From Gammaproteobacteria bacterium (GTDB taxonomy: Bacteria; Pseudomonadota; Gammaproteobacteria; UBA7966): a DNA stretch of 5,553 bases. Under the pieces are notes generated by a model. It was not told the origin of the DNA. It saw only the letters and a list, made by a program, of their open reading frames with translations, and searched no databases. Shown here one piece after another: positions 1 through 5,280 of the stretch; positions within the stretch are counted from its first letter, which is position 1; each line of letters starts with the position of its first letter. The stretch spans positions 1 to 5,553 of the forward strand of contig DNIF01000075.1 of NCBI GenBank assembly GCA_003485715.1, in the 5' to 3' direction. The position numbers were made by a program, and so were the translations under genes.

Positions 1-15
1 GCGGCGCAGGAATGA
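1..15 (+). CDS. C-terminal end of an upstream gene, possibly a VapB-type antitoxin (partial)
   Basis: Frame 1 reads Ala-Ala-Gln-Glu and then a TGA stop at 13-15. That stop overlaps the ATG of the PIN-domain gene in an ATGA arrangement, which is typical of translationally coupled vapB-vapC pairs. Only four codons are visible, so the identity rests wholly on the neighbour and on the overlap. The frame may also be open by chance. Confidence 0.3.
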   Translation, partial: AAQE

Positions 16-404
16 CCGGCACAGTCTGGGACGCGTCAGCGGTGTTCGCCTATCTGCGCCGCGAACCGGGCGCGGAAGTACTCGAGGCGCGGCTGAAGGC
101 GGAGGACTACCCATGGATTTCCGCCGTCAACCTGGCCGAAATCTGGAGCTGGCTGAGCGAGCGCGGAATGCCGCAATCAATCCTGGCGGCTGTCCTTGAG
201 GAGCTCGCGCTGGAGGTCGTGGCCTTCAACAAAGCTCAGGCAATGACGAGCGGCAGGCTTCGTACGGAGACACACGCGCTGGGGCTCTCGCTCGGCGATC
301 GCGCCTGCCTGGCCTTGGCCATGGAACGAGGTGCCAAGGTGCTCACCGCTGATCGCACCTGGGCCCCGCTCGATCTGGGCGTGTCCATCGAGTGCATCCG
401 TTGA
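12..404 (+). CDS. vapC: VapC-like PIN-domain ribonuclease toxin
   Basis: This is a 130-residue protein, the usual size of a single-domain type II toxin of the VapC family. These are Mg-dependent RNases that cut tRNA, rRNA or mRNA and are held inactive by a VapB antitoxin. The PIN acidic residues are in the expected order: Asp7 in WDASAV, Glu43 in NLAEIW, Asp96 in GLSLGDRACLALA and Asp114 in LTADRTW. The last two motifs are highly characteristic of the family. The ATG at 12 overlaps the stop of an upstream frame (ATGA), and an AGGA lies directly before it. The gene's TGA overlaps the ATG of the SAVED-like gene (TGATG at 402-406), so it is probably cotranscribed with the CRISPR accessory genes. 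It may be an ordinary toxin-antitoxin pair that happens to adjoin the locus, or an ancillary RNase of the system; the window cannot decide. The PIN assignment itself is firm. Confidence 0.88.
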   Translation: MTGTVWDASAVFAYLRREPGAEVLEARLKAEDYPWISAVNLAEIWSWLSERGMPQSILAAVLEELALEVVAFNKAQAMTSGRLRTETHALGLSLGDRACLALAMERGAKVLTADRTWAPLDLGVSIECIR

Positions 405-931
405 TGGCTTGGGTGGAGGCTGCACGGCAATTCATCCAGGAGTGGCTGGACCCGATCAGCGTGGTGGTCGGAATCGTACTTGCCGTTCCGGTCGTCTGGA
501 CCTGGTGGGATGTCGTGATCGGTCGCCGCCGCCGGATGCGGCAATGGCATCGGGATGCGTGTCGGGCACCCGGGCGCAACCCCGGGATCCTCATCGTGGA
601 TCTGCTCACGGGCAAAGACATCCGCACCACAGTCGAGCGCTTCCGGCAGCAGGACGAGGTGCTCAGGGCAGTGGCTAAGGATCGCATCGTGTCCATCTCG
701 CGAGAGGCGCGCATTACCCCAGCCGACATGCCGGATTTGCTGCAAGATCTGCGTATCGCCGTTGCGACACTCACTGCAGCCGGCGTGGATACCATCCACT
801 ACTTCCACTCCGGCCCCTCGACCGTGGCCGCCTGCGTCGGAGCGGAGCTTGCCAACGGCTGCCGGGTGCTGCTCTATCAGCATGATGCCGGTGGCTACCG
901 CAATTTCGGACCACTGCGTATGGAGGGCTGA
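404..931 (+). CDS. Membrane-anchored SAVED-like protein, putative cyclic-oligonucleotide sensor
   Basis: The protein has 175 residues. Residues about 17-38 form one hydrophobic, Trp-rich segment (PISVVVGIVLAVPVVWTWW), followed by a RRRR cluster at 41-44, which predicts a single membrane span with the C-terminal domain in the cytosol. Residues about 60-174 resemble a compact SAVED domain: a first strand GILIVDLLTG, then IHYFHSGPSTVAACVGAEL (131-149), and LLYQHDAGGYRNFGPL near the end. This matches the family pattern of a Gly/Pro-containing turn, a helix with a small-residue core, and a strand ending in a tyrosine-rich loop. SAVED domains bind cyclic oligonucleotides in CBASS and in some type III CRISPR systems (for example Lon-SAVED CalpL), and membrane-SAVED fusions are known. 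I infer a cOA-gated membrane effector. The ATG at 404 was chosen because it overlaps the vapC stop (TGATG); a GTG at 392 is a possible longer start. No strong ribosome binding site is visible, so translation is probably coupled. The domain call is from motif reading only. Confidence 0.68.
   Translation: MAWVEAARQFIQEWLDPISVVVGIVLAVPVVWTWWDVVIGRRRRMRQWHRDACRAPGRNPGILIVDLLTGKDIRTTVERFRQQDEVLRAVAKDRIVSISREARITPADMPDLLQDLRIAVATLTAAGVDTIHYFHSGPSTVAACVGAELANGCRVLLYQHDAGGYRNFGPLRMEG
922..927 (+). promoter_or_regulatory. Ribosome binding site fixing the GTG start of the Can2-like gene
   Basis: GGAGGG lies inside the last codons of the SAVED-like gene, 7 nt before the GTG at 935. This strong Shine-Dalgarno match supports the non-ATG start and shows that the two genes are only 3 nt apart. 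Confidence 0.7.
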
Positions 932-934
932 ATC

Positions 935-2086
935 GTGCAATTCGACACCCACGTGTGCCTTGTGTCGGCACAGCCGACACCCAACATCACGCCGGTTGCC
1001 GACGCGCAAACGCGGCCCAAGCGGGTGATCCTTGTCGTGAGCAACGACATGCAGAGCCAGGCAGAATGGCTGGGCAATGTGATCAAACAGCGCGGGGTTC
1101 GCGTTGAAGGTTGGCCGATTGTCGATCCTTGGGATGTCGAGCATCTCCAGTCGCGTTTGATGGAACTCCTCGAGCGTGAGCAGGAGGGTGTTGCGGGAAA
1201 GACGCTCGCGCTGAATGCGACCGGCGGCACCAAGCCCATGAGCATCGCAGCGTACGAAACCTTCCGCGCCTATGATCTGCCCATCTTCTACGTACACCCG
1301 GAGCAGGATCGGCTTATCTGGATGTACCCTCAAAATGGCCCGGCACTGGTCCTGGAAGACACCATCAAGCTCGGCCCCTTCTTGGCTGCTCATGGGGCCA
1401 CCGCACGGGAGCCCATCGAAAGAACACCACCCGCGCCGGAGGTGATCGATTTCGCGGAAGAGCTCGTGAAAGACCTCGACCGCTATGCGAAGGCGCTCCC
1501 CGTGCTGAACGCCCTGGCTGCGTCTGCGCGCAATCGACGCGAATCCGCGCGACTAGACCGGAACGATCCGGGTAGCTCGCTGGATGAACTGATCGAACGC
1601 TTTGCGGACGCAGGCTACGTGGTACGACAGGACTCTGTGCTTCGCTTCCCTGACGAAGCGCATCGCGCCTTCGTCAACGGTGGCTGGTTCGAACAGTACG
1701 TGTTCCATCGAGTAAAGCGGCTGCACGCAGAAGATGTCCCAGTGCAAGACGCTGCGTGCAACCTGACCGTGGAGCGTACCGTGCGCAGGAAGCCCGTGAC
1801 CAACGAACTGGATGTCGCCCTGCTCGTCAGGAACAAGCTCTATGTCATCGAGTGCAAGACCCGCTCATGGCCGGAGAATCCGGATGGGAGCAGCGGCGCT
1901 GACGCCCTGTACAAGCTCGATTCCCTGGTCGACTTGGTGGGCGGACTGAAGGCCCGCGGCATGCTGGTGAGCTATCTACCGCTGCCAGACAAGGACAAGC
2001 GCCGTGCCGCCGATCTGCGCATTGAGGTTTGCGAGGGCCGTGAGGTCGCCGAGCTGAGCAGCCGGCTCGCGAAGTGGGTCCGCTGA
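935..2086 (+). CDS. can2: Can2/Card1-like CARF-domain nuclease (DUF1887 family)
   Basis: The protein has 383 residues, close to the usual length of the Can2/Card1 family. These proteins bind cyclic oligoadenylate (cA4 in studied members) through a CARF domain and then cleave DNA and/or RNA through a PD-(D/E)XK domain. Residues about 1-150 are CARF-like: a first strand VCLVSAQPTPNI, VILVVSND at 31-38, and the ligand-binding signature LNATGGTKPM at 93-102. Residues about 245-345 carry the nuclease core: Glu253 in GGWFEQYV, Asp293 in NELDVALL, and Glu306/Lys308 in YVIECKT. All key residues are present, so the enzyme is probably active. The start is GTG with a strong GGAGGG site. The gene follows the SAVED-like gene by 3 nt, so two putative cOA sensors are made from one transcript. 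This pairing is the main reason to call the locus type III, because cOA is made by Cas10, which is not in the window. Can2 and Card1 are close homologues and cannot be separated by eye. Confidence 0.88.
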   Translation: MQFDTHVCLVSAQPTPNITPVADAQTRPKRVILVVSNDMQSQAEWLGNVIKQRGVRVEGWPIVDPWDVEHLQSRLMELLEREQEGVAGKTLALNATGGTKPMSIAAYETFRAYDLPIFYVHPEQDRLIWMYPQNGPALVLEDTIKLGPFLAAHGATAREPIERTPPAPEVIDFAEELVKDLDRYAKALPVLNALAASARNRRESARLDRNDPGSSLDELIERFADAGYVVRQDSVLRFPDEAHRAFVNGGWFEQYVFHRVKRLHAEDVPVQDAACNLTVERTVRRKPVTNELDVALLVRNKLYVIECKTRSWPENPDGSSGADALYKLDSLVDLVGGLKARGMLVSYLPLPDKDKRRAADLRIEVCEGREVAELSSRLAKWVR

Positions 2087-2089
2087 CCT

Positions 2090-2101
2090 CGCAAGCTTGC
2101 G
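2090..2101. repeat. Perfect 12-bp palindrome between the effector genes and the adaptation genes
   Basis: CGCAAGCTTGCG starts 4 nt after the stop of the Can2-like gene, in the only real gap between genes (54 nt). It could be an operator or a weak stem, but there is no following T-run, so it is not a standard intrinsic terminator. AGGGG at 2122-2126 lies 14 nt before the cas2 ATG and may be its ribosome binding site. No convincing promoter was seen in the gap. Confidence 0.45.
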
Positions 2102-2140
2102 GGCACTGATTTCCGGCAGGCAGGGGTATCCAATGCCTCC

Positions 2141-2425
2141 ATGCCGGAACGTGACCTCTACCTCGCTGCCTACGACATCGCCGAACCCGGACGCATGGCC
2201 ACCATGCTCGACCTGGTTCGCGGCCACGCTACGGGTGGGCAGAAATCCGCGTACGAAATCTTCCTGACGCCGGCAGAGAAGTCTGAGCTGCTGCATCAGG
2301 TTGCACTGATCATCGACGAAGACACCGACCGCTTCTTCCTTCTGCGGCTGGACCCGCGCGCCAGATGTCACACGCTCGGCGTTGGCTCCGCGCCCCAGAA
2401 CCCTCCGTTCTTCTACGTGGGCTGA
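2141..2425 (+). CDS. cas2: Cas2, first copy (CRISPR adaptation)
   Basis: This 94-residue protein has the Cas2 ferredoxin-like layout. It opens with strand DLYLAAYDI, whose Asp12 sits at the position of the conserved Cas2 aspartate. It continues with helix RMATMLDLVRGHA, strand KSAYEIFLT, a second helix, and strand RFFLLRLDP. Cas2 dimers bridge two Cas1 dimers in the spacer integrase; the protein's own nuclease activity is usually dispensable. The segment GHATGGQKSAYEIF corresponds to the usual 'QkSvye' region before strand 2. The C-terminus, with APQNPPFFYVG, differs clearly from the second Cas2 at 4225-4554, so the two are divergent paralogues rather than a recent duplication. The only sensible in-frame start is the ATG at 2141. 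The gene ends 4 nt before cas1. Confidence 0.86.
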   Translation: MPERDLYLAAYDIAEPGRMATMLDLVRGHATGGQKSAYEIFLTPAEKSELLHQVALIIDEDTDRFFLLRLDPRARCHTLGVGSAPQNPPFFYVG

Positions 2426-2429
2426 ACTC

Positions 2430-3416
2430 ATGGCCACCCTCTACCTTGATCACAAGGATCTGGAGCTGCGCAGCAACGGCTCCACCATCGCGCTCTACCG
2501 CGATGGTGCGGCCAGTGGTCATGTTCCACTCAGGCTGCTGGAACGCGTGGTGATTCAAGGCAGCCAGACCCGCCTCGACAGCGGTGTGCTCTTGCGGCTG
2601 GCAGAAGGTGGTGCCTCCGTGGTTTTCCTCAGCCCCCGCATGGGCCGTCGGGTCGCTACCGTGCTCGGCCCCGCCCACAATGATGCAGCCGTGCGCCTGG
2701 CCCAGGCACAACGGGTGATGGACCCCGAGTTCTGCCTCGACTTCGCTCGCAGCATCGTCGGCGCCAAGATTCGGCGCCAACGTCGCACACTCGACCGCTT
2801 GCTTATCGCGCGACCAGACGCACGCAGGCAGTTGTTCGGCACCATGATGAAGCTGGCTCGCGCCAGTAATGCGGCTCAAGGCCCCAAGATCACCACGCCA
2901 GACGCGCTACGCGGCATCGAGGGTGCGGCTGCGCGTGAGTACTTCCGGGGGTTGGCAGCCGTCTTCCCGCCTTCGGCAAAGTTCAATGGCCGTAACCGCA
3001 GGCCACCACGCGATCCGGTCAATGCCTGCCTGTCGCTTGGTTATACCCTGCTCCACTCGGATGCAGTGCTTGCGGCGCATGCGGCCGGCCTTGACCCATT
3101 GCTAGGCTTCTATCACCGGCCGGCCTTCGGGCGAGAATCCCTCGCCTGTGATCTGATGGACCCATTGCGACCGGTAGTCGATGCCTGGGTATGGGCCATG
3201 TGGCGAGATCGCGAGCTGCGCGAGGAACACTTCACCTTGACCAACGGCGCCTGTCTGCTCGCCAAGAGTGGCCGTCAGCACTTCTTCGCAAGCTGGGAGG
3301 AAAATGCACGCTGGCACCGCCGCTGGCTTCGTCGCCAAACATCCGCCATGGCGCGCCAGTTGCGCGCCGAAGGGCTGCCACTACTCGATGGTGGAGACGA
3401 GGACCCCTTCTCGTGA
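2430..3416 (+). CDS. cas1: Cas1 integrase, catalytically complete
   Basis: The protein has 328 residues, normal for Cas1. The N-terminal beta domain spans about 1-85 (LYLDHKDLELRSNG; VPLRLLERVVIQG; GASVVFLSPRG-like GASVVFLSPRMGRR), followed by the helical catalytic domain. The metal-binding residues are all visible: Glu164 in LRGIEGAAAREYF, His229 in LDPLLGFYHRPAFG, and Asp241 and Asp244 in ESLACDLMDPLRP. The motif PPRDPVNACLSLGYTLL (192-208) is also typical. Cas1 integrates prespacers at the leader-repeat junction of the CRISPR array. The ATG at 2430 lies 4 nt after the first cas2 stop. The TGA overlaps the GTG start of the second Cas1-like gene (GTGA at 3413-3416), so the two Cas1 proteins are likely made by coupled translation and in related amounts. 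Confidence 0.95.
   Translation: MATLYLDHKDLELRSNGSTIALYRDGAASGHVPLRLLERVVIQGSQTRLDSGVLLRLAEGGASVVFLSPRMGRRVATVLGPAHNDAAVRLAQAQRVMDPEFCLDFARSIVGAKIRRQRRTLDRLLIARPDARRQLFGTMMKLARASNAAQGPKITTPDALRGIEGAAAREYFRGLAAVFPPSAKFNGRNRRPPRDPVNACLSLGYTLLHSDAVLAAHAAGLDPLLGFYHRPAFGRESLACDLMDPLRPVVDAWVWAMWRDRELREEHFTLTNGACLLAKSGRQHFFASWEENARWHRRWLRRQTSAMARQLRAEGLPLLDGGDEDPFS
3399..3403 (+). promoter_or_regulatory. Ribosome binding site favouring the GTG start of the second Cas1-like gene
   Basis: GAGGA lies 9 nt before the GTG at 3413 and 18 nt before the alternative ATG at 3422. Spacing favours the GTG, which overlaps the cas1 stop codon by 4 nt. Confidence 0.5.
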
Positions 3417-4234
3417 GCCAGATGGCCCTTGAGTTCCAGGTGCCGGTTGCGACGGGCAGGCCAGGCGCTGCGATCCCAGCGAGACGACCGGTCTACCTGC
3501 TGCCAACGAACCGCATCGAGGTACGTGCAGAGCATGCCGCGCTGGTCGTCGCTCAACCCTCAGCGCCGGCACGGTGGATCCCCATCGGGCGCATCGACCG
3601 CATCGTATGCAATCAGCATGTCGACTGGACGGGTAGCGCGTTGCAGCTCTGCATGGCACGCGGGATCACCATCTCATTTTCTGGCCGAAGAGATCAGACT
3701 GCTGGCTACCTGCTGCCGCACGTGGCGGACGAGCAGACACTAAACGCCTGTCTTGAACGATTTGTCTCCCAGCCTGGAGCCGGGAGCAGCCTCGAAAACT
3801 GGTTACGCCACCGCCGCATGCGGGTACTGCGGGAGTGGGCGCACGAGCGAATCTCCCGCGGACACAGTGTGGGCAACGCAGAGTTCTGCGACCTCAAGCG
3901 CCGCTGGGTGTATCAGAGCGAAGTTACTCCGATGCTGGCGCCACACATGTTGAGTGTCTGCCGCGCTGCCGTGCTCGCCCGGCTTCACTCGGCAGGTGCG
4001 CTACCGAACTACGTCACTTCGCAAGGTAACCCCTACCCACTGCTCGAAATGCTCGCCCAACTCGTCTGGGGAGAGATGAACCTGGATGCCGGCATCCTTG
4101 CCGCCAGTTGCAGTGACGACTGCGCACAACTCATCTTTGTGGAGGGCTGGCTCGCGAACAACCGCGAGAGCATCGCGGAACACCTGCGCGCACTGGCCGT
4201 CTTCGTCGGCAAGAAGTTGCACATATGGCACTGA
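3413..4234 (+). CDS. Cas1-like paralogue lacking visible catalytic residues
   Basis: From the GTG at 3413 the protein has 273 residues; the ATG at 3422 would give 270. It is shorter than cas1 next door. Numbering from the ATG, residues 22-100 read as a Cas1 N-terminal beta domain: PVYLLPTNRIEVRAEHAAL, then WIPIGRIDRIVCNQHVDWTG, ITISFSGRRDQTAGYLL. These line up by eye with VPLRLLERVVIQG...VVFLSPRMGRRVATVL of the neighbouring Cas1. The helix LENWLRHRRMRVLREW matches the start of the Cas1 helical domain. Beyond that, the catalytic hallmarks are not found: there is no EG..YF motif, no GF.H motif, and no S-L-x-x-D-L-x-(D/E)-P-x-R-P. The equivalent place reads LPNYVTSQGNPYPLLEMLAQLVWGEM. I infer a non-catalytic Cas1-like subunit that may partner the active Cas1 or the second Cas2. 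The frame is intact over its whole length with overlapping neighbours, which argues against decay. It overlaps the second cas2 by 10 nt. Alternative: a very divergent Cas1 with relocated active-site residues. Confidence 0.72.
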   Translation: MSQMALEFQVPVATGRPGAAIPARRPVYLLPTNRIEVRAEHAALVVAQPSAPARWIPIGRIDRIVCNQHVDWTGSALQLCMARGITISFSGRRDQTAGYLLPHVADEQTLNACLERFVSQPGAGSSLENWLRHRRMRVLREWAHERISRGHSVGNAEFCDLKRRWVYQSEVTPMLAPHMLSVCRAAVLARLHSAGALPNYVTSQGNPYPLLEMLAQLVWGEMNLDAGILAASCSDDCAQLIFVEGWLANNRESIAEHLRALAVFVGKKLHIWH

Positions 4235-4554
4235 ACGAGCGGCGCGCTTGGATCATTGCCTACGATATCCGATGTCCCCGGCGTCTTAGCCGCCTGCACC
4301 GGTACATCAAGCGTGAGGCGGTACCGGTGCAGTACTCGATCTATCTTTATGAGGGCAGTGCGGGTGATTTGGGGGGCTTGCTCATGAATCTGCGTGGCTA
4401 CATCGACGACGATGAGGACGACGTCCGCGCCTATCCAATACCGCGCAACCCAGAGATCCACCACTTGGGCATAGGGTCTCTGCCCCCGGGGGCCCTGCTC
4501 CACTCTGCCGACATGGGTGACGCAGTCTCCCTCCTCGGCGCTACAGCTGAATGA
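4225..4554 (+). CDS. cas2: Cas2, second copy (CRISPR adaptation)
   Basis: This 109-residue protein is a textbook Cas2. It has strand AWIIAYDIRCPRRLSRLHRYI with the conserved Asp14, then AVPVQYSIYLYEG, helix LGGLLMNLRGYI, and the acidic-to-strand motif DDDEDDVRAYPIP at 61-73. It resembles the common Cas2 family more closely than the first copy does, and the two share only the fold-level pattern. Its ATG lies inside the end of the second Cas1-like gene (10-nt overlap), with a weak AAGAAG 8 nt upstream, so translational coupling is likely. It is the last gene before the CRISPR leader. Together with the gene before it, it makes a second Cas1-Cas2 pair arranged as the mirror of the first (cas2-cas1 then cas1'-cas2'). 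Confidence 0.93.
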   Translation: MALNERRAWIIAYDIRCPRRLSRLHRYIKREAVPVQYSIYLYEGSAGDLGGLLMNLRGYIDDDEDDVRAYPIPRNPEIHHLGIGSLPPGALLHSADMGDAVSLLGATAE

Positions 4555-4648
4555 TGGACGACCGTGGCAGTCAGCTCTCGACGATCCGCCTATGTTCGTC
4601 AGGGGGCCTCGTAACACCCGGATTTTCTGGAACAATCGGCACGGAAGG
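4555..4648 (+). promoter_or_regulatory. Probable CRISPR leader
   Basis: This 94-nt non-coding stretch lies between the second cas2 stop and the first repeat. By position it should hold the array promoter and the integration anchor, and the 8-nt repeat end ATTAAGAC (a typical crRNA 5' handle form) supports transcription on the + strand. It is short and not AT-rich, unlike most leaders, and I see no convincing -35/-10 pair. The most AT-rich patch is GGATTTTCTGGAACAATC. The sequence GGAAGG directly before repeat 1 resembles GAAGGAA in the repeat start. The promoter may lie inside cas2 or further upstream. Confidence 0.55.
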
Positions 4649-4825
4649 CTCAGAAGGAATGCCCTGAAAACGAAGGGATTAAGACGTCGGGGCTTAAATA
4701 GAAAAGAGTGGTTGAGTTACTCAGAAGGAATGCCCTGAAAACGAAGGGATTAAGACTCTTCAGTTTCTACTTCTTCATTTTCAATTTCCTCAGAAGGAAT
4801 GCCCTGAAAACGAAGGGATTAAGAC

Positions 4826-4858
4826 GCGTAGTAGGCCACAACACCTTGCCGACGACAC
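4826..4858 (+). other. Spacer 3, related to spacer 7
   Basis: The first 24 nt match nt 10-33 of spacer 7 at 22 of 24 positions (CA here, TG there, at 4842-4843). Both have the same orientation, with the window shifted by 9 nt. They target the same site in two related genomes. Confidence 0.9.
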
Positions 4859-4894
4859 CTCAGAAGGAATGCCCTGAAAACGAAGGGATTAAGA

Positions 4895-4911
4895 CGAGCA
4901 TCACATGCTCG
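4895..4911 (+). repeat. Hairpin in spacer 4
   Basis: CGAGCAT-CAC-ATGCTCG is a 7-bp perfect stem with a 3-nt loop. Its first base is the last base of the repeat. Confidence 0.7.
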
Positions 4912-5038
4912 ACAAGGGCCGTAGTGGCTCAGAAGGAATGCCCTGAAAACGAAGGGATTAAGACCCCAAGTTCTTTGCTGAACCACTCATCCCACATCCT
5001 CAGAAGGAATGCCCTGAAAACGAAGGGATTAAGACATA

Positions 5039-5053
5039 GCGACATTATGTCGC
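5039..5053 (+). repeat. Hairpin in spacer 6
   Basis: GCGACA-TTA-TGTCGC is a 6-bp perfect stem with a 3-nt loop, wholly inside the spacer. Confidence 0.7.
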
Positions 5054-5105
5054 ACAAACCCTTCCTGCCTCAGAAGGAATGCCCTGAAAACGAAGGGATT
5101 AAGAC

Positions 5106-5138
5106 ACGCTGAATGCGTAGTAGGCCACAATGCCTTGC
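5106..5138 (+). other. Spacer 7, related to spacer 3
   Basis: Nt 10-33 (5115-5138) match the start of spacer 3 at 22 of 24 positions. It is leader-distal and therefore, under normal leader-end insertion, the older of the two. Confidence 0.9.
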
Positions 5139-5181
5139 CTCAGAAGGAATGCCCTGAAAACGAAGGGATTAAGACACATGA

Positions 5182-5201
5182 CGGAAGGTTGACACCTTCC
5201 G
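5182..5201 (+). repeat. Hairpin in spacer 8
   Basis: CGGAAGGT-TGAC-ACCTTCCG is an 8-bp perfect stem with a 4-nt loop, wholly inside the spacer. It resembles a phage terminator or operator stem. Confidence 0.75.
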
Positions 5202-5257
5202 GACAGTACCTCAGAAGGAATGCCCTGAAAACGAAGGGATTAAGACTAGCCTTGCTT

Positions 5258-5280
5258 GCTGATGCCAACGCAACATCAGC
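5258..5280 (+). repeat. Hairpin in spacer 9
   Basis: GCTGATG-(9 nt)-CATCAGC is a 7-bp perfect stem whose last base is the first base of repeat 10; 6 bp lie within the spacer. Confidence 0.65.

Noticed and set aside
236..1393. Long open frame of 385 codons on the minus strand
   Set aside because: It lies opposite three well-supported + strand genes, has low-complexity His/Arg/Cys-rich composition and shows no recognisable domain; a high-GC shadow frame.
2090..2101. Intrinsic terminator after the Can2-like gene
   Set aside because: The stem is present but there is no U-tract and no loop of normal size, so only an inverted repeat is claimed.
3191..3412. Extension of the second Cas1-like protein upstream to 3191
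   Set aside because: The extra 74 codons lie wholly inside cas1 in another frame and do not resemble Cas1; the GTG at 3413 has a suitable ribosome binding site.
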